Of a DNA stretch of 64,000 nucleotides, positions 46,661-58,050 are shown piece by piece. Each line of letters begins with the position of its first letter. Position 1 is the stretch's first letter. Position numbers and translations under genes: made by a program. Below the pieces are notes generated by a model, which was not told the DNA's origin, searched no databases, and saw only the letters and a list, made by a program, of their open reading frames with translations. Origin of the DNA: Hygrophila difformis (Eukaryota > Streptophyta > Magnoliopsida > Lamiales > Acanthaceae); contig JAOANR010000001.1 in the NCBI GenBank assembly GCA_030278955.1, positions 38,265,708 to 38,329,707 on the forward strand, in the 5' to 3' direction.

Positions 46661-47721
46661 ATGGCACCTAGGAGAAAACCGAGGAAGGTAAGTCCAAACG
46701 GCATTGACACTGACCTCCCCAATGTGCCTAACAACAATGTGACATTAGGAAATCCTGAGGTGCATAGGGCACAAGCAGCAGTACCTCCGCCAGTAGCCCA
46801 AGTCAACTACTTGGCATTGGTAAACCCCTACAACCCACCCCATTATGACGGCCAAGAGGACCCGGCCAAGTTGGAAGGTTGGATCCGTACCTTTGATAAG
46901 CTCTTGAATGGTACCAAATGCCCTGATGATGAGAAGATACACGTGGCGACCTACTACTTAGGAGGCGAAGCCGATGAGTGTTGGCAAAACCTTCGAATGA
47001 AATCAAAGGAAGACGAAGAAGCCTACACCTGGGAAGAACTTAAGGAAGCCTTAGGGAAAGATTCTACCCACTGAGCACCAAGACTACGAAATACGAGGAG
47101 TTCATCAACCTCGGACAAGGTGCGCAAACAGTACAAGAGTACTACACCAAGTTCAAGGAATTGGTGCGATTTGCTACGCGGATAGTACCAACCGACTCTG
47201 ACAAGGCTCAGAAATTCGAGATGGGTCTGAACCTTAGTATCCGGGAGATACTTGCAGTAGGACAATTCACAAACCTGCAGACGGTTTATGATCGAGATGT
47301 AGCAATTGATCGAGTCCAGCAACTGAAGCGTAAAGGAAATGGGGAGTCGAGCAAGGACTCACAAGAATTTGAGAAAAAAAATCGAAACAATAGCAATGGC
47401 AATTTTAGGGAGAATGATGGTCAAGCAAGGTTCAATGAACCGAAGAAGAACGAGAATAAGGGTTTCAATAATGGGAGAAATGGCATACGCCGTACAACCA
47501 TACCACGTTGCCCGCAGTGCCACCAAGCCCATCTGGTGCGCGAATGCCCAAGGCGCGAGACTTGTTAAAGATGTGGTGGGGAAGACCACATGATTAGAGA
47601 ATACGATGTTCGTGAAGAGATGATTGAGAAGAGGCTAGATCTGGTAAACCCTCAACAAGGAGATCAAGGAAGAGCCGTAGGACGATTGAACGACATCGAT
47701 CAAGCTGACTTGCCAGCTTAA
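46661..47721 (+). pseudogene. gag: Broken gag of element F
   Basis: It starts MAPRRKPRKVSPNG. A short in-frame deletion removes part of the segment before LGNPEVHRAQAA. The Gag core follows (NPYNPPHYDGQEDP, GWIRTFDKLLNG, ATYYLGGEADECW). A base change near 47050 shifts the frame inside the FYPLSTK-type motif. The next frame runs through VQEYYTKFKELVRFATR and RREILA-like sequence to one zinc knuckle, CPQCHQAHLVREC, then meets TAA at 47566-47568, just before the second knuckle RCGGEDHM. The same frame would end at TAA 47719-47721. This subtype differs from A and C in core sequence. Confidence 0.87.
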
Positions 47722-47782
47722 TGAGGAAGGATAATAGGCAACGATACCCGAACCTGTTAGCGAATAATACATAGGCAGTTAT
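47722..47782 (+). pseudogene. Chromodomain-end remnant of element F
   Basis: The sequence GATACCCGAACC...CAGTTAT resembles the minus-strand end of the chromodomain reading frame at 50584-50640, as also seen after gag in 14540-14590. It is cut at CAGTTAT by the LTR of Z. It shows that F also lost nearly all of pol. Confidence 0.6.
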
Positions 47783-50322
47783 TGTAACACCCCGGATTTG
47801 ATAACCCAGGCCGGGATGTCACCGCCATACCTCCCTAGCAAGACACGGATTCTCCGAGCTTGCTAAAGAGATGCAAGGCTATAGGTATTGCAAAGAGATT
47901 TAAAAACAAGTCCGGAATTTAATTAAAAATAATAATAAATATCATCCACACATATAGTAGTAATAATAATATGTCGCAGCGGAAATAAATAAAATGGGCC
48001 GACATGGCCAAAACCGGGTTTTACATGCCCGTTATGCAGTATCATAAAAACAGCAAACTTAATGTTTAAATATTCCATCCCCCAATGCACATGCTATGCA
48101 TTACCTCCGTACTCTGAAAGAAAAAGGAAACAACAATTTTATCAGTATATAAAATACTGAGTAAGTCGATCCTAACATAGTAATAAAGGGGTTTAATTAA
48201 ATAATTAAATTTTCTCCTAGGCATGCATACGAAAATATTCCATTTACCAATTTAAAAAATAATTAATTTAGTCGTATACTTGAACATGCATTAAATTCAT
48301 AAATAATAATTTAACATGTTATAAAATTTAAGACATAAATTTAAATGCAAAATTTAAAGACAAGAACAAATAAATAAATACATAAAAAGTATTAAATCTT
48401 TTAATTTTTCCCGTTACGTCCCGTTTCTCAATATTTAGTGTAACCGGTCATCCGGCGGCCTCAGCCGTTTCGTATTTCCAAGTATCTCAAGTATTTTCAA
48501 GTATCTCACGATTGCATCGCAATCTCATCATGTATAGCCGGTCATCCGGCGGCCGCAGCCGTATCTGCCATACACCAAACACTCCGGAGCCTCGAGAAAC
48601 GCATACGGATAATCCCAAGGGTGTAGGCCATGTATCTCCCGCCGATTAGCGTAATATCTCATCTAATTTCTCTCGTCCATTATAGGCCCGAAGAGAAAGG
48701 CGAGAGGGGCACCCTGCAGAGCACTCACCCTCCGCCAAGTATCTCATATGTTTCAATTTAGTGTAACGGGATTTTTCAAAAGTGTAGAAGTATCGTATTT
48801 CAAGGTTTCGACCGTTTGTTTCGAAATTTCAAAATCTCTTCGAGTTAAAATCATTTGGCGTCACAATTCACGCATTTTTAATTTAAAAATTCGTGTAAAG
48901 TCCAAAAATTCTGAAATTTTCACGGTATATCAAAAACACCCTAACAAACAACATTCGTGTTTAACGATTTCAAAATAAGTTGAGGAAACATGTCAAACAT
49001 CGAGTTTATTGCACAACATGTACACTATAAGGATTCAGAATTACTACAGTTTAGAAAATCGGCGTTTTGACATATCAAATGGACTCTAACAATTCTGAAA
49101 TTTTATATGCACATACTAGACATAATTATCTACAATTTTTATTTAGATTGAAAAGATCAAATCTGACTAGAAAATATAGAAACGGGGTCATCAAGTTTGG
49201 ACATCAACACTGTCAGTTTTTCGAAAACGTTTTTCAAGGCAGTTTATGATCAGATCATTTTGGGGTAGCAAACGTTGATGAAAATGGCTGAAATGTTTAC
49301 ACAACCTAGATTAATGTGTTAGGAACAAAAGTCTTGTTTTGAATTTCTCGGATCGGATTCTTCAAATATGAGTTTTAATCGGATTTCTGAAATTGCGCAA
49401 GATAGGGTTTTTAGATTCGGTTTTTACGTTTCGTTACAACGTGACTAAATCGGACGCCCCTAAGCCACCCGTATTGATATGAAAGGCATCAACTTACAGT
49501 GGTAAGGTGTTTGGTCGCCCTCGGGTCGCTCGGCCCGTCCAAATTCACTACGAACGGATCTCCTCAACGCCAAGCTTCCAACTTTGGCCACGATTTCGAA
49601 TCGGAAGAAGAAATCCGATGTTAGATCGAGTTTTCGGGTTCGAAAACTTAAATGAAAACCTATGAACGACTTACCCAAGTCTGGAGTACTAGAGACCTTG
49701 TGTTCCACGCCTCATCCGTCGGTTTTAGTCGCCGGAAAGTGATCGGAAAGTTCGAAGTCGGTGATTTCGGGTGTTGGAAGAACTTGGGAGATTTGGGAGA
49801 GACAATGGGGCTGCTAGGGTTTGGGATTTCGAAAATAATGAGTCCCAAGACCCCTAGAGCCGACCATATACACCTTCCTTTGCTCGGGATTGAGTTTCCA
49901 AAGTCGGGGGGTCGAAATATGGCAAGAAATCGCCGAAAACGCGTGAATGGCCGGATTCTGTGGTGCCACGCGGTGGTGGCGCGCTGGTAGGCCAAACACC
50001 GCGCGGCCAGCGTGGCCTCCGCCTGGACCTCGGTCCGGGCGGGTCCGTGCGATCCGATCCGTCGGGTCTTTTCCTCCTCTCCTTCGGGTTTCTATCCTTC
50101 CGTGTTTTCGGCTCGACTTTCCGGGATCTTTTTGGGTTATGATTCCTACCCTAATTTTTATTCCGACTTAAATTGATTTCATGTTTGAAATCTTAGGTCC
50201 GTCAGTTTTGGGTTTTCTTTCGTCTTCCGTGCATTTTCGATTTTACGGGTTCTCGGAAACAAGACCTCTTTTCTCCTCGGATTAAATTCTTATTTTATAT
50301 CCAAAAATTAACGGGTATTACA
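47783..50322 (-). mobile_element. 3' LTR of minus-strand element Z
   Basis: Minus strand: TGTAATACCCG (50322) to CCGGGGTGTTACA (47783), 2,540 bp, directly after a purine tract. It has the motif complementary to GAGTGCTCTGCAGGG near 48715, two GCCGGTCATCCGGC units and a GATTGCATCGCAATC palindrome (48447-48562), donor from 49497, hairpin at 48143-48159 and acceptor at 48114. It landed in the gag/pol remnant of F. Its target duplication cannot be tested because the 5' end of Z is beyond the window. Confidence 0.85.
48114..49497 (-). other. Predicted LTR leader intron, LTR Z
   Basis: GTAAGTT from 49497; TACTGATAA; CCTTTTTCTTTCAG|AGT, AG at 48115-48114; span 1,384 nt. Confidence 0.5.
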
Positions 50323-50573
50323 ATCTACCCCCCTTAAGAATCAACTTCGTCCTCGAAGTTGTGCTTTAGCATCTCGCGAGTTCGGGAATTGTTTGATTCA
50401 GCGATTGTATTATTGTGTGTTGTTGTTTGTTATTATTTGACTGTACCCAGAATTGAAATTTCCAACTTGCCTACGTACCCCGTGAAGGGATCAAGTCATT
50501 AAGTAGTTCAAAACAATTTGAATTTGTTTATTTGGGGTACAAAATATTCGGGACATTACATCCTCCCCCTCTT
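50323..50573 (-). mobile_element. Purine tracts and relic LTR start of element Z
   Basis: On the minus strand: tract AAGAGGGGGAGGA (50573-50561), TGTAATGTCCCG (50560), a module with GACTTGATCCCTTCACGGGG, CTTCGAGGACGAAGTTGATT and tract AAGGGGGGTAGAT (50335-50323), then the LTR. Here the module follows a real pol end, which fixes its normal place. Confidence 0.82.
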
Positions 50574-50583
50574 AAGATTACAG

Positions 50584-50813
50584 TTATATCCCCATAACTG
50601 TGGTTGCATTGTCTTGGAATAGGGTCGGGTAACGTCCTTTCATGTCTGCTTCCAGTTCCCATGTCGCCGTCTCGGTTTCGTGGTTAGACCAAAGAACCTT
50701 GACCATCTTCACGGTCTTATTTCTTGTGACTCTCTCCTTCACGTCGAGTATTCGTACCGGGAATTCCTCGTAGCTCAGGTCATCATCCAATTCAATCTCT
50801 TCCGGTTGGAGTA
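50584..50813 (-). pseudogene. Integrase C-terminal chromodomain of element Z (5' cut by Y)
   Basis: This is the last about 75 codons of pol, ending in TAA at 50586-50584. It reads PEEIELDDDLSYEEF, then PVRILDVKERVTRN, VKVLWSNHETETATWE and MKGRYPTLFQDN, the pattern of the chromodomain at the end of plant chromovirus integrases (Tekay/Del type). In such elements it is thought to guide insertion through histone marks. Element Y is inserted at 50814, so the rest of pol lies on the far side of Y or is lost. It is the only pol piece recognised in the window and is the main ground for the clade call. Confidence 0.88.
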
Positions 50814-51788
50814 TGAAACTTTTGACAATTTCCTACACGAGCGTTTTTATAAAATATCCCAAGTTTGAATTTATTAAAAGAAAAGAGTTATGATTCGTGG
50901 GAAAGGGGTTTAAGGATATATTTTACTTTTTATTACTCATGTGAGAAACTTTGGAATTCAAACGGCGCTGTGGACCTCCCCGGCATGAAACCTTTGACAA
51001 TTTCCTGCCTTGAAGGTCCTTGCCCTGAAACTTTTGACAAGTTCCCACTACATGAGTATTTTCTGAAACATAAAAATCCTGGTTTTCAATTTTATTTAAT
51101 GAAAATCGATTTATGAAGGCGGAGTTGGGATTAGGGATATATTTATAGGTTGTCACGTTTTTATTACTCGTGTTAAGAAACTGTGCCCCCGAAAGCGCAC
51201 GGAGTCAAAAATTGCAGTATCTATAGTAAGTAACGGATCGTTCACTGGAGGATGTGCGATGGAAGCAGGGCCCACGTCGTTTAATAAGATTTTCCACTCG
51301 GTTACTCGATTCGAGTTTGTGTTTGATTATCAACTACTTGACATAATTTAATTTAAGCTATGAAAGCAATTAAAATAAAGCAGATAAAATTATTCTAGAA
51401 AGCGAATTAAATTTATCTAAGAAAGCAATAAAATTAATCTAAGAAAGCGATTAAGATTATTCTAAGAAAGCAGATTTAAAATGAGACAGGAGGGACAGGG
51501 AGAAAATAATAAAAATTGGACAAGATTCAGATGAAACACAGTTAAACTTCCATTTTGTTACGCAGATCTTAGCTTGGGATAATCCATCAGTTAGCTAACT
51601 CTCATGCTTCCTATACCATGTTCCCTTTAACAGACAGGTACTTACAGTATGGAGTTACATGCCTTAAGACAACAAAATCTAAGATACCACAGATATACAA
51701 CTGCCCCTGCGCAGAGGTATGTCATTTATCTGTGGTGGACAAGCAACACCTGACAAATCATTAGTTGAAGTGTCAAGTACTGCTATCA
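50814..51788 (-). mobile_element. 3' LTR of element Y
   Basis: On the minus strand the LTR probably starts TGATAGCAG at 51788, just after the purine tract, and ends AAGTTTCA at 50814, 975 bp. The right copy matches only up to 51748, where X interrupts it. TATAAATA lies at 51147-51140. Inside are repeated TTGACAATTTCC/TTGACAAGTTCC phrases and a tandem run of AAGCRATTAAA-like units (51360-51470). Confidence 0.85.
51140..51147 (-). promoter_or_regulatory. TATA box of element Y 3' LTR
   Basis: TATAAATA followed by TATCCC on the minus strand, kept in the 5' LTR at 59521-59514. Confidence 0.65.
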
Positions 51789-51798
51789 TTCCCCCATG
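51789..51798 (-). promoter_or_regulatory. Polypurine tract of element Y
   Basis: Minus strand CATGGGGGAA directly before TGATAGC. This placement supports an LTR start 40 bp beyond the last base shared by the two LTR copies. Confidence 0.6.
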
Positions 51799-53540
51799 TC
51801 ACACCCAAAGATTCTAATCAAGCCCTGAACTATCCCTTAACTATCAGTCCTAGTAGCAGTTACACAACTCCCAATACAACCGAGTGACCTCTAACGAAAG
51901 CATTTAAAAGAAAACGATAAAGAAAGCATTTAAAATCCTATCACTCGGAGGTTTTTGAAAGTCTGACCCTGGTAGTAAAAGAAAGCCCCCAGTCGGAATG
52001 ACTGGGTGTGGATCAAGAATTCCCTATTCTCGGTGAACCGCTCGCAGTGTTCACTTCCCGTCGGGTGGTTATGAGATGCAAACTAATGAAACGAACTAAT
52101 AGATTAGTTCGTTAAGGATGCACTCAATCAGGACTCAAAAATAGGCATTGGCAGAAGAGGATAGCAGTTGAAAGGTACTCAACCCTATCTTAGAAAATAA
52201 CCAGGGCCTATATATTGTTCCTCTAGAATTATCTATCACACCGTATTTGAATCCAAGTGGACCCCATTTCAGTGTGATATTCAATACCATATTTCCAACA
52301 CAAAGCAATTTTGGAAAATAATGAATTTGAAAACCATTCCCTAAACAGGTACTAGACTCTCAATTAAAACACAGATCCTTTCAGTCTAAACTAGACCTAA
52401 TCGCTGACTCTGCTTCTAATTTCCCAAAATCAATCCCCAGTCGGATATGAGTTAGTCATAACTGTGGAATTTATCCCTTACTTAGATCCGGATTTTATAA
52501 ATGAATTTTTGTTGGAAATTTATTGAGAGACATCTGATTAAAATCAAGACTCCTGTGTCCAAGGGAAGGATCCCAAAATAATATGACCACAATAGTTACA
52601 TAATATTATCATGCATAATTTTATAGAGAAGTGTAAAATAAAATAACCCAAAATATAAGGCGGGTTTGGACAGAAGTTGGAACACAAAGATGAAATAGCC
52701 GGAGATGAGAAGAATTTTGGCTAAAGAGAGTGCCAGAAATAATTGGGGTGATCTGTACTGCAAACATCTGCTATCCAGTTCCCAATTATTCCAGATGGAA
52801 TGATTTTTTGACAGAAAGGAATTCTAAGTGACGGTGACCACCGTCATTCAGCTCCCTTTTGTCTGTGAATGGAAGAAAAACCCACATATTTTCTTGCTGT
52901 AATAATTCTCAAATAATGTTGGTCGACATCATTTAATAATATTACAACTTGAATTCAGGTTTGAAATTAAGATAAAGAAAAAAAAACTGTATCCGGATAG
53001 GAGTCAGCCGAGCAGCTATTATAATCCCGGATGGACGAACCGCCAAGGCTTCCACCGACCACTATCCGGACCATGCAAAATAACATCTAGTAATTAATAT
53101 ACAGACTACGAGCTAGTTTATCCGTGTGGGAATACCCGCCAACATTAGTCTGTTATATCTCTTACTAGCTGTTTCACACAACACGGAAAAGACAAAATAA
53201 ATAAAAGAAAAAAAATATTTTTGGGTCATCTTGTATGAGAGACATTGGTTTCTCAGGCAAGGTTATGGAATTAAATCCATAATTACTCTTTATGTCTAAA
53301 TAATCACTCATTCCATAATTAATTAATTAATTACAGTCCGGATTATATACTTAGATCATTAGAGTTTAATTTTGTAGAATAGTCTTTTAATGGAAATTGA
53401 ACAAAGTTCTTTATATCAATTTAATCATGGGTTGAGATCATTGGATTTCAACCTCAAAAATATTAATACAAAGGTTCAATTAATTAATGGTAAAGAGATG
53501 GAGAATAAAAATTTGGGCAAAAAGGTTGCCCTGCATGTCG
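51799..53540 (-). other. Interior of element Y, left part, no gene seen
   Basis: About 1.7 kb of moderately AT-rich sequence. It holds a short hairpin CCCCAGTCGGAATGACTGGG (51988-52007) and a (TTAA)n stretch near 53320. No frame with recognisable retroviral motifs on either strand. Confidence 0.5.
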
Positions 53541-53900
53541 TGGAACATAGTTTGTGTCGCGGACCGTGGGTCCGCGACAGGGGGATCACGACAGAAAGGT
53601 GGGAAAATAAGAGAAATTAATAATTTTGAAAATTAGGGTTTGTTGTGTCGCTAAACAAAAATCCGTGTCGCTAGGCATGGCCTCGCGACAGGGGTTTAGC
53701 GACACAAGGTTTGAAAATTCAACAAGGGCATAATTCCTGGTCGTGGAACAAGGGGTGTGTCGCGGACCGTGGGTCCGCGACAGAGCCCTTCCAGAATAAA
53801 TTACAAGTATTTGGGTCCTCTGTCGCTAATCAAGGAGTGTGTCGCGGACCGTGGGTCCGCGACAGGATTGCTTCGCGACCGAGGGATTTTAAAGATTTTA
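53541..53900. repeat. Perfect GTCGC palindromes in element Y
   Basis: Three identical 25-nt inverted repeats, at 53555-53579, 53758-53782 and 53840-53864, with arms TGTCGCGGACC and GGTCCGCGACA around GTG. Looser GTCGCTAGGC / CCTCGCGACAGG pairs lie between them. The same theme is found at 3520-3590, 22980-23240, 23940-24300, 35425-35645 and 54740-55220. Confidence 0.9.
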
Positions 53901-54700
53901 TAAAATTTTGGCAGCATAACGCCTAATATTGCATTGCAGGGGAGTGCATTGTGATCCGTGGGATCACAACGGGAAAGTGACGTTGCAACCCGTGGGGTTA
54001 CAACGTGATGCAATACAATATAGGAAATGCAATTTTAAATAAAAATGCACAAACACTTTAATACTATCCCTTTCTAGATCTAATGAACTAAAATACAAAT
54101 AAAAATAAGCAACTAAAAACACTATCTAAAACTAAAGGAAAGAAAAGCAAGAACAGGACACTAAGAAATAAAATAAAATAACACAAACAAGTACTAGGAG
54201 CAAAAAGGAGCAAACAGCCTGAGCTAGTACTAAAATTAAAATAACACCTACACTAAATCTATCAAGGGCCAAATATCAAGTGTTTATGCACTCATTAAAA
54301 CTAAAAGAGCATTAAATCTAACTAAAATAGAAAATTTGGTCAAGTGACCAAAATATAAAAATAAAGCAATAAATATCATGGAAGTGATCCATAACAAATT
54401 TTTGTGAGACATTTTCTTGCATTAATACCACAAACTAAAATATGTCCAAAACACCCATTGATTAGATAGTTTGAACCCAAAATTTACACTAGAAAGCTGT
54501 AAATAATATAGAAAAATGGCTACACTACTATAAACCCATTTATTGCTTAAAACTAACTAACTAAAACTGAAAATGAAAAATACATGTTCATGATACCATC
54601 TGTTCTAAGGTTGCTTGGGAGCACAGTGGTGCCCCCAAGGAGAAGAACAAAACTAATATGAAAACTAATGGGTGTGTAGCTACTGTTCATTGGGGTGGGA
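53901..54700 (-). other. Interior of element Y, AT-rich, no gene seen
   Basis: A-rich sequence with one CCGTGGGATCAC / CCGTGGGGTTAC pair (53958-54005) resembling the degenerate palindromes next to it. No coding signal. Confidence 0.45.
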
Positions 54701-54706
54701 GGATAT

Positions 54707-54740
54707 ATTTATAGAGAGTAGGGAAAAAGCCCTAGGCCCA
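54707..54740 (-). promoter_or_regulatory. Promoter-like site inside element Y
   Basis: On the minus strand AATGGGCCTAGGGC is followed by TCTCTATAAATATATCC. The order GGGCC, AGGG, TATAAATA repeats that at 23265-23312, again just downstream of a GTCGC-repeat block. Confidence 0.45.
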
Positions 54741-54744
54741 TTCA

Positions 54745-55225
54745 AGGCCTACCCAGTCGCTAAACAATTGTGCCTGTCGCGGAACAAAATCTGGTTCATG
54801 ACACATTTTTTAGCTCCAGGATGACGCGCAGGAGGGGGCGGGAGCTCAAGGTCCAGGAGAAAGAAGACAAAAACCCATGCTTGCGGGACTTGAGGTCCCA
54901 GGAGCTTGAAAGTCTTTTGGCATGTGGGGAATTAAAAAGAACATGTCACGTGAGCACGTGAGCTGCTTTCTCTGTTTTAATTTTTCTGTCTGTCCTGGTC
55001 GCGGTCGCGTTCCATTTCCCAGTCGCGGTCCATTGGTTAGCGACCGGGGTTTCCTCTCTCACAGTCCCTAGACATCCCTCCGTGTCGCTATACATGGTTT
55101 CTCGACACGGATTTTTGTGTCTCTAAACATCCCCAGTCCTTAAGCAATTTCCCTGTCCCTAGACTCCGTGTCGCTAAACATGGGTTAGCGACTGGGGTTT
55201 GTTTAGCGACTGGGGTCTGTTTAGC
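54745..55225. repeat. Degenerate GTCGC repeat block in element Y
   Basis: Many short phrases of the kind CAGTCGCTAAAC, TGTCGCGGAAC, CGTGTCGCTAAACATGG and TTAGCGACTGGGG, about 20-40 nt apart, in both orientations and partly self-complementary. The last three are near-identical (TTTAGCGACTGGGGTC). Confidence 0.8.
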
Positions 55226-55390
55226 GACTGGGGTCCGGATAAAATTTATCTATCTTTTTCTTTTCTCTCTCTCTTCATTTATTTTCTCTCTTTCCTTCTT
55301 CCATTTCTCTTTCATCTTCTTCCCAGTTTCCATTTCTCTTCTCTTATTTTCTTCTTCTAGTTTACTTCTTGTTTCTCGTTCTCAACAGGT
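55226..55390 (+). repeat. Pyrimidine-rich tract in element Y
   Basis: A CT-rich stretch (TTTTCTCTCTCTC, TTCTTCCATTTC and similar) on the plus strand next to the low-complexity frame at 55394-55990. Confidence 0.7.
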
Positions 55391-55393
55391 TCT

Positions 55394-55990
55394 TCATTTC
55401 CAGTTTTCCTTCCTCCATTTTTCTTGTTTTGTTCTTTCCTTCTGCTTTTTTTCGTCTCTCCTGTTTTCAATTTCTGCTTGTGTTCTGAAATTGGGGATGA
55501 GGGGAAATCGAAATTGGGGTGGTGGATGGCGTTGGCGAGACCGGAGGAAGGGATGGCGGTGAGCCTTGGTTGTTGGCCGGAGCGGCGGCGGGAGCAGAGG
55601 TTGGGGCGGTGCTGCGGTGGTTGTTGGTGAAGAAGGTTGTGGTGGTACGGCAGCCGTAGAAGTGGTGGAGGCGAGACAGCTGGTGGAGGGCCGCCGGCGC
55701 TTGGGGTTGAAGATGATGGTGGCAGTGGAGGGTGAAGGTGGAGGCTGGTGGCGGAGATGGTGGAGGTGCTCGGGTGGCGGCGCTGCTGTCGGAGGAGTTG
55801 GGTGAAGGTGGTGGTGGGTGTTTGGTGGCGGAAGTGGAAGATGGAGGCAGTGGCAGTGGTCGGAGGAGGGAGGTTGATGATGAAGGCGGCGGTGGCGGCA
55901 CCGGCGGCAGAGTATCAGGGTTAGGGTTAGGTTTAGGGTTTGGGTTGGTGGTTGTGGTGAGTGGATTGGGCTTAGGTGATATTGGGCCAA
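55394..55990 (-). CDS. Doubtful 198-codon Pro/His-rich frame in element Y
   Basis: The frame is full of Pro, His, Thr and Ser runs (for example HHHLHPTPPTAAPPP) and ends in a charged stretch NRRDEKKQKERTKQEKWRK. The complementary strand is equally open and encodes Gly/Val-rich sequence, because the DNA is a GGTGG-type low-complexity tract. No known domain is visible. It may be a captured piece of a plant gene start, as a CT-rich tract lies beside it, or simply a simple-sequence region. Translation is not supported. Confidence 0.15.
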   Translation of the reverse strand: MAQYHLSPIHSPQPPTQTLNLTLTLILCRRCRHRRLHHQPPSSDHCHCLHLPLPPPNTHHHLHPTPPTAAPPPEHLHHLRHQPPPSPSTATIIFNPKRRRPSTSCLASTTSTAAVPPQPSSPTTTAAPPQPLLPPPLRPTTKAHRHPFLRSRQRHPPPQFRFPLIPNFRTQAEIENRRDEKKQKERTKQEKWRKENWK

Positions 55991-58050
55991 GGGTGTTGGT
56001 TTCAGTGGGCTAGTTTAATTGTTGGACTGGATTGAAAGTATTGTTGGGCTAAAGGTGGAAATGGACTGATGGACTAATTGTGGAGAATTAAGGGTTGGGC
56101 TTGGATAATTGCTGCTCCTGGGCCAAATCAAATTGAACTGGACTCTTGGACCAAATTAATTTAAATCTCCTGCAATTAATTAACATTAGAAGTGATTAGT
56201 GGACCAATTAATTTAATTAAGGTAGAAAAATAGAAATAAAAAAATAAACATAAAAATTATAAATATCTATACATCAAATATGAAATAATATAAGTATATT
56301 TATTTTCACTTGATTATTTAGCTTGTGTTCCGTTTAATGGACTCGTATTCCACCGAACAGATACTACCAAACCGTAATTATCAAACGTGAGATTTTTAAT
56401 ATTTTTATCATGTTTGGATTTTTTAACACAAATTTAATAAAATAAACAATATTTTTTTGTTTTTCAATACCAGCTTATTATTTATAAAAACTTGCATAAA
56501 TCTGTTAAATTCAACTGCTTTCTTATTTAAATAAGACCGGAATGCGATCAAATGTCCGTATTAGACACGGAAATAGATTGAAAATAATGGTCAATTTTGG
56601 CCATTATCAACATCCTCACATTTAATACTGATCGTCCCCGAGCAGTCAGAGTCAGTGCTCCTAAGAGCATAGGCGCTGCATATTCAATCTATTTATGTGG
56701 CTTCAAAAATAATTCATTCTTTTTATATTGGGATAAGACAATCAAAAACTACAAGTATTAAATTTTCTTGATTGCAGTGTTTAATGAAATGATACTTCTC
56801 ACTTAATCAGCCCTACAAATCAGTCATTATTGATAATTCTTCATGAACATCATGTTTAGAAATAATCATTGATTTAATTCTAGAATTAAAGCATGACATG
56901 AACATAAATTAGGAACAGAGCCTCACATATAGTATAAGCGGAAATTTCACTCTCTCAAATTTGGGTTTTAATCACGAACGCTCATAATCAAATTTAATTA
57001 AATTATCCCATAAGCTTGCAATTGGACCAACTCGCCACCGGCTCACTTCTTTAAATCGAGATCATGAGGTCTTATTTAAGGGTTATAACGGGGCATACGG
57101 TTGTAACATTTGGTAGGAAAGGGAATTATTGGGCTTGAAGTGGCAAGAATTCATTTTATCTTATCATGGCATATTTTTATTTAAAAATTTATGATCATCA
57201 TTATTTTTCTTTCTTTTCTTGTGCTTTTCTTTTCATATTGCATGACATTAGACTATGTCTAATTTGCTTTGTCATTTGCAATTTATTTGTGTTGAATTGA
57301 ATTCAACATTTTTCTCTTCTTTTCTTTTCTTCTCCTTTTTTTTTGATCGGATTTTTGAATACCGATTATAATGAATTGATGATCATAAATTGTAATGCCT
57401 TGATAAAATTCATTCTTGCACACTTGGGTTTGAATTTCTTGGTCTTTTTAGAAGGCTTGGAAAAATATAGAAGGCTTCAAAGAAAAATTAGGCTTAAGGC
57501 TCAAAGTGGTTAATCCTAAAGGGAAAATATTTTTGGTTTTGGAGTTCAAACGAAGGCCAAAAATTTGGGTTTTCTAGGTGCCTCGATCATATGCTCGATT
57601 TTTGGAATATGGCATGGTCTTGAATCGGTTTCAATCGCAAGTTCTAGTTTCCTTTAATCAAAATGATTTTCACATATCAAAGAAAAGAATGAGTAAAAAT
57701 GACTCATGGCTCAAATCTCACATGGAATGGTTCATTCATGTCATACAATATTCTTAAATTTAATCTTTGAAAGAATTCTTACAATCTATTCAATTAAATT
57801 CTCAACGTGAGGACTTATTACCCAACAAGATGATGATATCATTAAATTTTTATAGCTCAAAACCTCAAAAATTCATATCATGCATGTCTTCAATTATATT
57901 ATCCCAATTTAAAAGTTTGAAAATTTAATCATAAACCAAAATCAAATATGTGAATTTAAACTGACAGATTTATGCATGCTTTGTGCTGGTTTATATATAA
58001 AATAATAAAAATAAACAAAAAGAAAAATAACACACTTCTTTTTTTTTTAT
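55991..58050 (-). other. Interior of element Y, AT-rich, no gene seen
   Basis: About 2 kb of AT-rich sequence with T-rich and A-rich tracts. It contains the first ATCAACATCCTCACATTTA phrase (56607). No frame of interest. Confidence 0.45.

Noticed and set aside
55394..55990. A Pro/His-rich or Gly-rich host protein gene
   Set aside because: Both strands are open because the DNA is low-complexity GGTGG/CCACC. No domain, intron structure or conserved start was seen; kept only as a low-confidence frame.
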